Below, piece by piece: positions 1-9,606 of a DNA stretch of 64,000 nt. The stretch covers positions 2,356,001 through 2,420,000 of the forward strand of contig CM066298.1 of the NCBI GenBank assembly GCA_033816765.1. Reading direction: 5' to 3'. Made by a program: the position numbers and the translations under genes. Numbering within the stretch: position 1 is the stretch's first letter; every line of letters begins with the position of its first letter. Under the pieces are notes generated by a model. It saw only the letters and a program-made list of their open reading frames with translations, had not been told where the DNA came from and made no database searches. This DNA is from Nothopassalora personata (lineage: Eukaryota; Ascomycota; Dothideomycetes; Mycosphaerellales; Mycosphaerellaceae).

Positions 1-3000
1 TATTAAGCTACTACACGAAGTCGGCGTGCTTAAACTAATCTAGTACCTTAGTAAACCTATTAGCCACCTAGTCGTTAGTGCCTATCTACTTAACCTTAAT
101 CTTGCCTTTAGTAATAGCCTCGCGGATGTAGTAATAGCGGGTGTCGATGTGCTTAGTACGGCTATCTACACCGCTACTACGCTTCGTAATATCGATAGCT
201 AGCATGTTGTCCTTATATATAGTAATGGGGAACACTCCTAGCTCGCTTAGCTCTTTGAGTAGGTTACCTATACTAATGGCCTCCTTTGCTCTAAGTGTAA
301 GTTATATATACTTAGCCTCTATTAATAATAGTGTAATAATTGACTAACGGCCTAACTTCTATAAAACAGGTGCGCCTAGTATAGTAAATACGAAGGCGCC
401 TATTAACCGCCTATTATCTAGGTTATTAGCCTATAAGGCATTAACATACCCCTTCGGCTATAGGTCGTGTATAGTGTCTATACCCTTAAAGTATAGTCTA
501 CGGTACTTATGACCTACTAGATACTTCATAACTTTTATTAAAGCGTCTATGTGTTCTAGTGTTAGGTTTACTAAGAAGCGGCACAATAGGCATATATAAT
601 AGCTACAATCTAGTCTAGTTATTATAACTACCTAGAGGCACTCGCCTATAGCCTTCTAATAGCGGCTCTTAAGTATGCTATCCGCTGTATACTTAGCTAG
701 TACTTTACGGTACTAGTACTTCGCGTATATAGGCGCCTTCGGTAGCTTACTAGTAATGTTATATTCGTTAGCTAGCTTCTATAGATAGCCGTCCTATACG
801 ATATATAGCTTACGGTTCTTACGGTCTCGTATAATACGCATGCCTAGGTAGTAATAGACGTCGCTAAGCTCACGCATCTTAAACTTATCTTATAGCAGTG
901 TCGTAATTGCGTTAATGCCCTATAGTTATTTCGTAATAATAAGTAGGTTATCTACGTAGATGACAATAATAGCCCCTATAACTTTATGCTTAAACACGTA
1001 TATATTATTTATAATGTAAGTAAACCGTAGTGAGCTTAAGTGCTTACTAAGCTCCTAATACTACAATAGTAGTAACTGCTTTAGTCTATATAGTGCACGG
1101 CGTAGCTCGTAGACCTTGCTATTCTAGTTAAAGCTATATAGCATCTTAACGTAGACCTTAGGCCCTATTATAGTAGCGTTAAGGAAGGCAGTTATAATAT
1201 CGTACTACTTACACTTAAGGTTATGCTACGTAATCATTACGTATAGCATCCGTAATGTAGATAGCTTTACTACTACTGCGTACGTCTCGTTGTAGTTACC
1301 TTTACGTTATGTATTACTACGGATAACCTAGCGTACCTTGAACCGGCTAATCTTGCCATTAGCATTTAGCTTAACAGTATAGACCTATCTACCCTTTAGC
1401 ATACGTGTACCTACTAGTAGTGTAGCCTTGTCCTTATAAGCCTATGTCTAATATTGCTTAAGACTTATAAACTTAGCTTCTTTAGCTACACGCTACTTAG
1501 CGTGTTAAGGTGTAGCTATTGCTACCTTATGACTCTTAGGTATAATAACTGTTACTAGATCTAGCTAGTTAGTCGCGGCTATAAAGGCAATTACTGTCGC
1601 ATATAGCATGTCTTTAAGTTACTTAGTAGGCTGTTTAAGTGAGTAATACAGTACTCTATAGCCGTTAGCCGGATCTCGCACCTTCTATAGCGCTTAGCGT
1701 ATACGGTAAGATCGACGTAGTACTAGCTGTACTTATAGTAGGTCGTCTAGTGTCTTATCTTAATATAAGTCTACTACGCCTTATAAGAAGTCCTTATTAG
1801 CCTATTCACCTAGTGTATTAATAGGCCTGTTAATAACTATAATGTTTTTCACACCCCTAGGAGTTATACCTCGCTTAGCACCTACACGGCGTAGGCCTAG
1901 CTTAGTGTTGCGCTCTACCGGAAAGATGTCTTTAAACGAGATAAGTTAATCTTTATTAGTTTTAGGCTTATTAGCCATTACTGTAATAGGGTCATCGCCT
2001 TTAATAAACTAGACATCCTTAGTTCGAAATACCTTATGTACTAATGGCACGTACACACGGTAGATAGTACGGCTTTTATAGCTAACTAGCTTACCTTATA
2101 GTAAGCGTAAGTTAAACTTCTCACCTCGACCTATATTGTAGTTATAGACGAAGGCATAATAGCTATAGGCCTTAAGGTGTAATAGGCTTAGCTTCTTAGG
2201 CTTGCCTTACTACGAGTTAATAACCTCCTAAGGTAATAGTCCCTTAATGGCTACGCTCGGTGTAAGGTTAAGAAGATAGACTAAAGCCGTAACTACTTCT
2301 AGCTATAGGCCGACTAGTAGGCTAGCATCTAATAATAGCTTTCGAGCTATTGTATAAACAATGTAGTTACTTACCTCCGCTTCGCCGTTTTGTTCGGATA
2401 AGTAAGGTGTTATGATCTATAAACTAAAGCCTTTATCTTATAAATACTAGATAAGTGCATTACCGCTATATCTACCACCCCTATCTATACGGAAGATAGC
2501 AATACCTATGTTGTATTATGTCTTCACCTAGCGGTGTACGATGCGGATATACTAAGTAGCGCTATCCTTCTAAGCTAAGTAGAAGATAGTACGCTTTAGG
2601 CTAGCTAGGTAGGTGAATAGGGTGAAGTACTGTTCCTTACTAAGCCTAAGGTTACGTACTGTAACCATATCCACTACTACAATGTAGTATAGGGTTATTA
2701 GCCTTACTATAGGTATACGGTTATAGACCTTGTAGCCTATAGCCTTACGGTAGGGGATACACTCTCGTAGGTGCTTACTAAGGTCACCGTTACCGACAAT
2801 AATAATGCGCTTATCGTTATATAGCTAAACTAGCTTACGGCTATAAATGTGTCTAAGGCGGCAATGCTACAGGTCTTCTATAGTAGCTGTCGATAGCTCG
2901 ACCTTAGAAGAAGTGAGGGCTGTCGGTGAGTCCTTTAACTTTAAGAATAGTAGTCTAAGATAGCTATAGCAATGGGCTACCGTACGCTTACTATCCTTCT

Positions 3001-4700
3001 TTATAAAGAGGATTTAGTCGTTATTACGGTAGTACACACCCTTACGGCGAAGCGCCTCTATTAAGATTAGATTAGCTACTAGGCCTAGTACGTACAGCAC
3101 CTATAAGAAATAGGTAATGCCGAACTCGAATAGGTCTAGTTAGATAATACCGTATATAGTAGTAGTGATAATCCCCTTACCTGTCTTAATAGGAACATTA
3201 TAGGGTCTATAACTAACTATGTTACTAAGCGTGTTTATTATATAAGAAGTGTAGCCGGAGTCTACAACCTAATCGGTACGGTCCTTCGCTATAAGTATTG
3301 CTAAGGTATCTTAAATGTGCTCCTTAAATATAGCCGCCGTAAACATGTAATAGTTGCCGTTATAAGGAGTTATTAGATCCTCGAGACTGCCGTAGGCCGC
3401 AAATTGAGCGGTCTCCTTCGGCTACCTCTATAGGTTATTAGTAGTGTTATTCACCTACTAACGCTACTACTAGTTATCTAGAGTCTTAGGCTTAAATCTA
3501 GCTAGTATAAGCTTAGGGTAGAGGTTCTAGTATACTGTCTTAATATAACCTACAATACTATAGCTATCGTATGTTAGCTTCTACTACTAGTTATTATTAT
3601 TACTATTCTAACTGCCTCCGCGACTACCGTTATTCTAATTGCCGCGGCCTTCACGACCTCGTCCGCGTGTAGCACTACGGGGTGTACCGCCGCCACGAGT
3701 ATTGTTACTATTACCCTGTTATTAAGGGTTAGCTAGAGGGAAAGGGTTAGGGGTGTTCTACTTCACTACGAGATTAGCGGTCTTAGACTATTAAGCAGTC
3801 GCCTTATTAAGTAGGTCGCTTATTACCTTATCGAGTGTGATAGTCGTGCTGTCCTCGATCTTACTAGTAAGCTGCCTTAACTGTTTACGTTTTGCCGACG
3901 CGAATGTAGGGAAGTATAGTAAGATCTAGTATAGGAAGCGGAACAGGGCCTAGGCCTTTAATATAGCTAATTTAGTGCCGTTTAGATTAGTAAGCTTTAC
4001 TTAATATTGTTAGCAAAACTTATCTAGGTTAGAGCCGCTATAGGTATATAACTCGAACTCTAGATACAGGGAGTACTCCTTAGACTTTCCAGTTTAACCG
4101 TATGTCGACTTAAGATGGTCCTATAGGGTATTTAGTTGTTAATAGGCCTTACAGTTCTCGGCAATAGACTAACTACAATTAGTAATAATGAGTACGCGGG
4201 CCTAGTATTTCTTAGTATCCTATGCCTTAATTCGCTCCTTAAGTTCCTACTACTACTCGTTAGTGCGCATTGTAGGCTTCTGCTTAGTGTTGTTAATAAG
4301 TCCCTAAAGCGACTCGCTACGTAGTACGGACTCGAGCATATCGGCCCATCTACTATAGTCGTCTTTACCTTAGAGCTTACTAACACTAGGGGTGCCGTTA
4401 TTGTTACGGCCGACTATGTTAATAAAGCCGCGAGTTAATATAGGCTTCTTAGTCTTTCGAGGAGTAGCCGACTCGGTCTACTAAGATTGTTACTAGCTCT
4501 AAGTACCGGCGATAGACTACTACGCTAGTAGTATCTCGAGTCTAGTAATGTTACCGTTAGTGTTAGTATCTATCTACTACTATAGTGTACTAACTAGGTG
4601 TCGCTACGAATACTCGTCGCGTTACCGACTAGGTCGCGACTTAATATGTTTACTACTAAAGTCGCGTTAAGTCGCATCTACTAACGAGGTATCGCGAACA
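1..4700 (-). mobile_element. Ty1/copia retrotransposon relic, RIP-mutated, cut by the window edge
   Basis: Read on the minus strand, this block gives copia parts in the usual order. An Arg/Gly-rich Gag tail lies near 3600-3720. A protease motif VVDSG follows, with DSG at 3254-3262. The integrase stretch EQNGEAE lies at 2375-2395. The reverse transcriptase motif reads VIYVDN at 947-964, where the family has YVDD; the last Asp is changed to Asn, a G-to-A change. RNase H would lie toward position 1, beyond which the element runs out of the window. No frame is open for long and the stops are mostly TAG and TAA. CA and TG are scarce while CG is kept, which is the RIP pattern. The right end, with the presumed 5' LTR, is not sharply defined. 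Confidence 0.85.
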
Positions 4701-5054
4701 CGCGCGATTAGTAGGATACAATTAATAGTGTCTATCGGAAGGTATGCGCGCAGTTATATAGCGCGAGGGCGTTATAACTAGATAATGTAAGTAGATTAAT
4801 GTATTAAGAGAGATCTACGAAGTCGCGAGAAAGTAAGATAAGCTAAGAAAAAGTAGGTGCCTTAGGTAGCTAGGGCCTTAGTATCTAAGAAGTACTTAGG
4901 ATAAGCATTAAGTAGTACTATAGCCCTTACTAATAAGGACGGGGAATATAAAGTAGAGGTAGTACTAGGAAAGCGTAAGTATAAGGGTAAAGTGTAGTAC
5001 CTAGTGCGATAGAAGGGCTAGCTAGAAGAGTATAATAGCTAGAAGCTAGTATAA

Positions 5055-5184
5055 GGACTCGCGAATGCTACGCGTATAGTAGCCGAATATAAGGCGTCCG
5101 CGAAGACGGTATAAGCCGGCGGAAGGATCCGCGAAGGCTACGCGTATAGTAGTCGAATATAAGGTACCTACGAAGGCCGTATAA
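5055..5184 (+). repeat. Two tandem units of about 70 bp after the chromodomain
   Basis: The stretches beginning at 5055 and 5125 repeat each other over about 60 bases (shared core GCTACGCGTATAGTAG). The complete element has only one equivalent of this segment near 57880-57930, so the duplication is private to this copy. Confidence 0.7.
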
Positions 5185-5588
5185 GGCGCTAAAACAAGGG
5201 TATAGGTTATACATTTAGGCCTTAACCCTTCGGTAGCTAGATATAAGGACCTTACCCTTTAGACATAACCTCCTCTTTTTACTAATAACACGGGAGGAGG
5301 CCTATCCGATAGTATCTACATTAACGGTAGCCTCTACCCCAATAGTAAAATTAGCTATAACCTACATATAAGACACTAACCTATAGTATGTTCTATCGGA
5401 CTAAAAGGCTCGCTTACTTAGTTAAGTAAACACCCCCGATAGTAATAACATTAGAGAGGGAGGTAAGGAGAGAGAAGAGTAGAGAGAAGAGTATTTATTT
5501 TAAAAATAAACTTTTATAGGCGCGCTACGGCGCTACGTAGATAAAAGATAGGCGCGTAGTAGGCGGCTAATATACGTAGAGCGCGCGA

Positions 5589-6460
5589 TTACTCGTTATT
5601 ATTATCCTTATTATCCTCCTTATTATACTCGCCCCGTAGGGCTAGTAGTAAGAAGGCCCTATCGGTCGTAGTAGTATTGATATTTCTAGCCTATAGGAAC
5701 TATAACTACGGTTAGTATAGGATACGTATACGACACGTATATTACTTACCGTACGGCCGAGCTCGAAGAGCCTATTAAGGGCCCTATTCTACTCTTACTA
5801 TAGAACTACGGACGTAGTAGCGGCGGCGGAGGAGGGGGTAGTAGTAGTAGAGGCGCCGGCGAAGCGTACGCGGGTATTGCCTATACGCTTATTCTTATAG
5901 GTACTAAACTACCTCTTAGCCTAGGAGGAGGTTAGCCGATTTATATAGGGAGCGATAGTACGCCGCATACGGCGAGCGTAGGGAGCGCTAGCGAGGCGTA
6001 GTACTTACCTCTAAGATCTACTCGCCTAGCTAGGTATAGACCTCGTGCTACTAGTCTAGAGTATCCTACTCTTACTTAGTAATAGGGTTACTAAGCCCCT
6101 AGATAAGCTTATCGCGCTAAGCGCGAGCGGCGCGTAGGCGAGCTACTAGCTACGCGATAGCGACGCTAGTGTTACTAACGTAGGGGTACCTAATGTCTCT
6201 ATAGCGCCTACACTTCTTAAGTAACTCGCCGGTAGTAATACTATTATACGTATCCTACTCGTCTACTATACTATTAGTAAGCGTATCGTAAGCGAAGAGC
6301 GGAGCGAATACTCACTAGCTACGAAGTATAGTAGATAGCGTATATATATCTTAATGTCGGTGCCTAGGCGCCTAGCTAGTAAGGACTTAGGGGTCTACGG
6401 CCCTAGTACGCTAAACTTACGCTTCGCTAGCGTATCTAGTACGCCGAGCGCGCTAGACAT
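5589..6460 (-). pseudogene. Opposite-strand spliced accessory gene of the chromovirus, copy 1
   Basis: On the minus strand an ATG at 6458-6460 opens four exons: 6316-6460, 6009-6262, 5750-5920 and 5589-5690. They are separated by introns of 53, 88 and 59 bp. Donors are GTGAGT, GTAAGT and GTAAGT; each intron has a CTAA-type branch site and an AG acceptor. The joined exons total 672 nt and stay in frame (223 codons plus a terminal TAA). Internal stops are only TAG or TAA, as expected when RIP converts Trp and Gln codons. The product matches copy 2 at 58078-59012, for example GELLKKC in exon 2 and NRALNRLFELGR in exon 3. Exon 2 is 254 nt in both copies and the intron phases (1, 0, 0) agree. No known domain is recognised. 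It faces against gag-pol. Confidence 0.75.
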
Positions 6461-6873
6461 CTATACTAGTAGTACTAGTAATAGTGTTAGTAGTGCTAAT
6501 AGGCCCCCTATAAGGGCCTCCTAGCGGAGCTAGTCTTAGATAGCTTCGTCTAAAGCTATAGTAGTACTAGCGGGTCGCTAGATAGTCGCTAGCGAGGAGC
6601 TAGTAGATCGCTAGTAGTGCGGGTATAGTACGCTACGAGAACGTAGTATAAGGGAAAAGAAGGAAAAGAGGGAGAGGGTACGCTTCTTAAACCCTCGAGT
6701 TAGTTAACCTAGTAACTATAACTTTATACCTACCTATACCCTAATAACGATACGTACGAGACCCGTAGGCGGGTCGTATAGTAACGGAATCTACGAGAAG
6801 TAGATAGATTACTTATATAGGAACCTCCTAAAGCCGCGAGCTAAGGGTAGCTCGTCCTAGAAGGGGAGGCAGT

Positions 6874-7054
6874 TATAAGGGTAGCCTATAGCTAACCCTT
6901 ATATATAATACGGCTATACCTAGCTTAGTATACCGCACGTAACGCGTATACGTATACTAGGAGACGCGCATAGCGTCTATAGAAGAAAGTAAGCTTTAGT
7001 TTATCTACAATTAGAAGATCGTAGGCGTACTATATATTACGACATCCCCTTATA
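6874..7054 (+). repeat. LTR of chromovirus copy 1
   Basis: The block begins TATAAGGG and ends CCCCTTATA. It corresponds to the TGTAAGGGG...CCCCTTAACA LTRs of the complete element, with the TG/CA ends changed to TA, as RIP would do. Internal landmarks are shared, including GTTTATCTAC and GGCGTACTATATATT. Confidence 0.8.
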
Positions 7055-7068
7055 GCCTTACGGTCCTT

Positions 7069-7780
7069 ATAGTATATCTTAATATCTATACCTAGGCGCT
7101 TAGCTAGTAATAACTTAGGGATCTACGGCCCTAGCGCGCTAAACTTTTACTTTACTAGCGTATCTAGTACGCTAAGCGCGCTAGATATCTATAGTAGTAC
7201 TAGTAATAGTATTAGTAGTACTAATAGACCGCCTATAAGGGCCTCCTAGCGTAGTTAATCTTAAATAGCTTCTTCCGAAGCTATAGTAGTACTAGCAAGT
7301 TACTAGATAGTAGCTAGCGAGGAGCTAGTAAGTTGCTAGTAGTACTAGTATAATGCGCTACGATAATATAGTACGAGTAAGAAGAAGAAAAAGGGGGAAG
7401 AGGGTATACTTCTTAAACCCTCGAGTTAGTTAACTAGGTAACTATAACTTTAACTACCTATACCCCTATAATAATACGTACGAGATACGTAGGTAAATTA
7501 TATAGTAACGGAACCTATAAGAAGTAGATAGATTAACTATATAGAAACCTCCTAAAGCCGTAAGCTAAGGATAGCTCGTCCTAGAAGGGGAGGTAGTTAT
7601 AAGGGTAGCCTATAGCTAACCCTTATATATAATATACGGCTATACCCGGCTTAGTAAGCTACACGTAACGCGTATACGTATACTAAGTAACGCGTATAGC
7701 GTCTATAGAAGAAGGTAAGCTTTAGTTTATCTACGATTTGAAGATTATAGGCGTACTATATATTACGACATCCCCTTATA
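7069..7780 (+). repeat. Tandem second copy of the chromovirus 3' end, with a second LTR (7598-7780)
   Basis: Sequence from 7069 repeats that from 6341 with numerous substitutions: the first part of the accessory gene's exon 1, its upstream region, and then a second LTR at 7598-7780. The accessory ATG is lost here (CAT to TAT on the plus strand). The array is thus 3'-end, LTR, 3'-end, LTR in one orientation, which suggests recombination between related elements or a tandem insertion. Confidence 0.75.
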
Positions 7781-8960
7781 GTCCTTATACTAATTTCTTT
7801 AATTCCTCTAGTAACCTTCTTATTTATAATCTACTTTATACCACTATTAGTCTCCTCTCTAGGTTACCTTCTTAGCTTATCTAATTACCCTTTAACTACT
7901 ATATTAGGGTATAGCTACACCTTAGAACCTTTAAGATAGACCCTAACTTAGAAGTTTAGACACCTATACTAGCTAATTTAGGTCTAGCCTTACCTAAGAA
8001 CGTACTATCCCTACTAATTATACTAGAAGGTAACAATCTACCCTTAAATCTAGGAAAGAAGCCTATAATAGACCTTATTAACCTTAAAAACCTCCTTAAG
8101 GGACTTAAGAATAAGGACGATAAATCTAACACTAAGCTATAGAGAGTTTACCTAAAGAAGAAGTATAGAGTAAAGAAGATTCCTATAAAAGAGGTATTAG
8201 AGGAGAAACTCTAAGCTTAGTATAAGGCGTACAAGGACTCTAAGTAGAAAGGCTAACTCCGAAACTATTTAGGTTACTTAAGGCCCTCTCTAAAGGACGA
8301 AAGCCTCGCGTCCCTAAATTTAATCTTAAAGAGAAGAATTAGGATTTTAAGCCTATCCTTAGCCTTATAAAGTAATTTTTAGGTATCTATAACAACCTTA
8401 GTAATAAATCTAAGGTATAGTTTAATAATTAGGCCCTAGATTAGTATAAGGGAACCCTTCTAGATAACAAGAACTATAAGGCTATATTTAACATTAATAA
8501 CCTTACTAAGCTACTTTAGGGTATTTAAAAGGGTATAATTAAGTCTGCCCTAAAGAAGGAAAAGACCTCTAAAAAGAGAGAGGTACCCTAAGACAACGAG
8601 ACTAATAAAGAAGAGACCCTAAAGAAGAAGATAAAGGGTACTAATAACGATTAGGAGGGACTTATCGAGGAAATTAAGGGTTATATAAAAGAGATTATAA
8701 AGGATATAAAGGTCCTTAGCGCTAAGGTTACTCTACTTAGTTCCTATATAGAGTAAGGGGGTGTATAAAGCGCTAGGATAATATATAGATAACAGGTTTT
8801 AAGGACAATATAACCTAATTAAGCGTAGTAATTACTTACTTTTAGGAAATAAGATTAGGTACCTAAATTACAGGAATTGAGGGCTTCTTATTAAAAGAAG
8901 ACTTATATAAGCACCTTAAGGGTGCCACTACTTGTAATAAACATAGTGTTTTATACCCTG
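7781..8960 (+). repeat. RIP-mutated relic of unassigned type with a Lys-rich, gag-like reading frame
   Basis: One plus-strand frame from about 8313 to 8755 reads as a Lys/Asn/Leu-rich protein interrupted only by TAG/TAA (for example LKKEKTSKKREVP near 8555-8590, then KEIIKDIKVLSAKV near the end). An earlier stretch near 7940-8210 is also partly open. The composition recalls Gag or ORF1 proteins of retroelements. I found no zinc knuckle, RT or transposase motif and cannot name the family. RIP ends near 8960, where CA and TG become frequent again. Confidence 0.5.
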
Positions 8961-9606
8961 ATATCCAGACTTAATACCCTTGTTCTAGACCTCCATACCC
9001 GGTAATTTCACACCACGAGTCTCATCCTTGCCAGGACGGGGATCTGGCGGGGTAAACAACATGCATCGCTCTCTACATAATACAGTACTACAGATACAGT
9101 ACACATCATTTTTGCTTGACACCATGCATGCGGCATACTGTACACGAAGGCACGTGCCGACTGGCATCCATCTGCTGCAATGGACGCACAGGACGCAGTG
9201 CGTGACGTCGTGGCGCGAGAGCTGCGCCTCGGTTCGCCTCCTGCTGCGACCCATCATCTTGTTAGCCGATGTTTTGAACACAAGCTCAAGACTTGACTGT
9301 CAATGAGCGCTCGTCAACAGACTGCTCTACTCTCGTAATGCAGCGTTGAAAGTGCCTGATCGTTCTGATACTGGTATTTACTACTGATTCGTGCAGCATG
9401 TGTCGAACAACAACATGCAGATTGAAGTGGGGCCCACTCGGGGGAAGCCGCCTCGAAGGTACGCCCAAAGTACTCCGCCCCTTCAGCCCTCATCGCTTAC
9501 TGGGCGCGCAGTCACAACCGCGAAAGCTCTTCACCGTGCCGAATCATGTCGACCGCTGAACTCAGGCCTTGCGGGGACCCTTCTGCTCACGCCGATATGA
9601 GTCAAG
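8961..9606. other. Intergenic: edge of repeat block to the HET gene
   Basis: There is no convincing gene. Overlapping short frames on both strands share no motif. The stretch holds three copies of TACAGTA/TACTGTA (9081-9087, 9095-9101, 9136-9142) and presumably the promoter of the gene starting at 9607. Confidence 0.6.

Larger units (their letters stand above)
4900..7054 (+). mobile_element. Ty3/gypsy chromovirus, 3' portion only (copy 1), RIP-mutated
   Basis: The segment starts inside the end of pol. About 4915-5100 encodes a chromodomain (DGEYKVEVVLGKRK, then YLV and EEYNS) with several Trp codons turned to TAG. It matches, residue for residue in places, the chromodomain at about 57757-57943 of the complete element in this window. 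After it come a short tandem repeat, about 300 bp with no match in the complete copy, the opposite-strand accessory gene (5589-6460) and an LTR (6874-7054). Gag, protease, RT, RNase H and most of integrase are missing. The LTR and accessory gene resemble the complete copy but have diverged, so this is a relative rather than the same insertion. The left border is approximate. Confidence 0.8.

Noticed and set aside
4132..4386. Two overlapping frames on opposite strands in the copia relic
   Set aside because: Accidental gaps between RIP stops in the Gag region; neither shows a motif.
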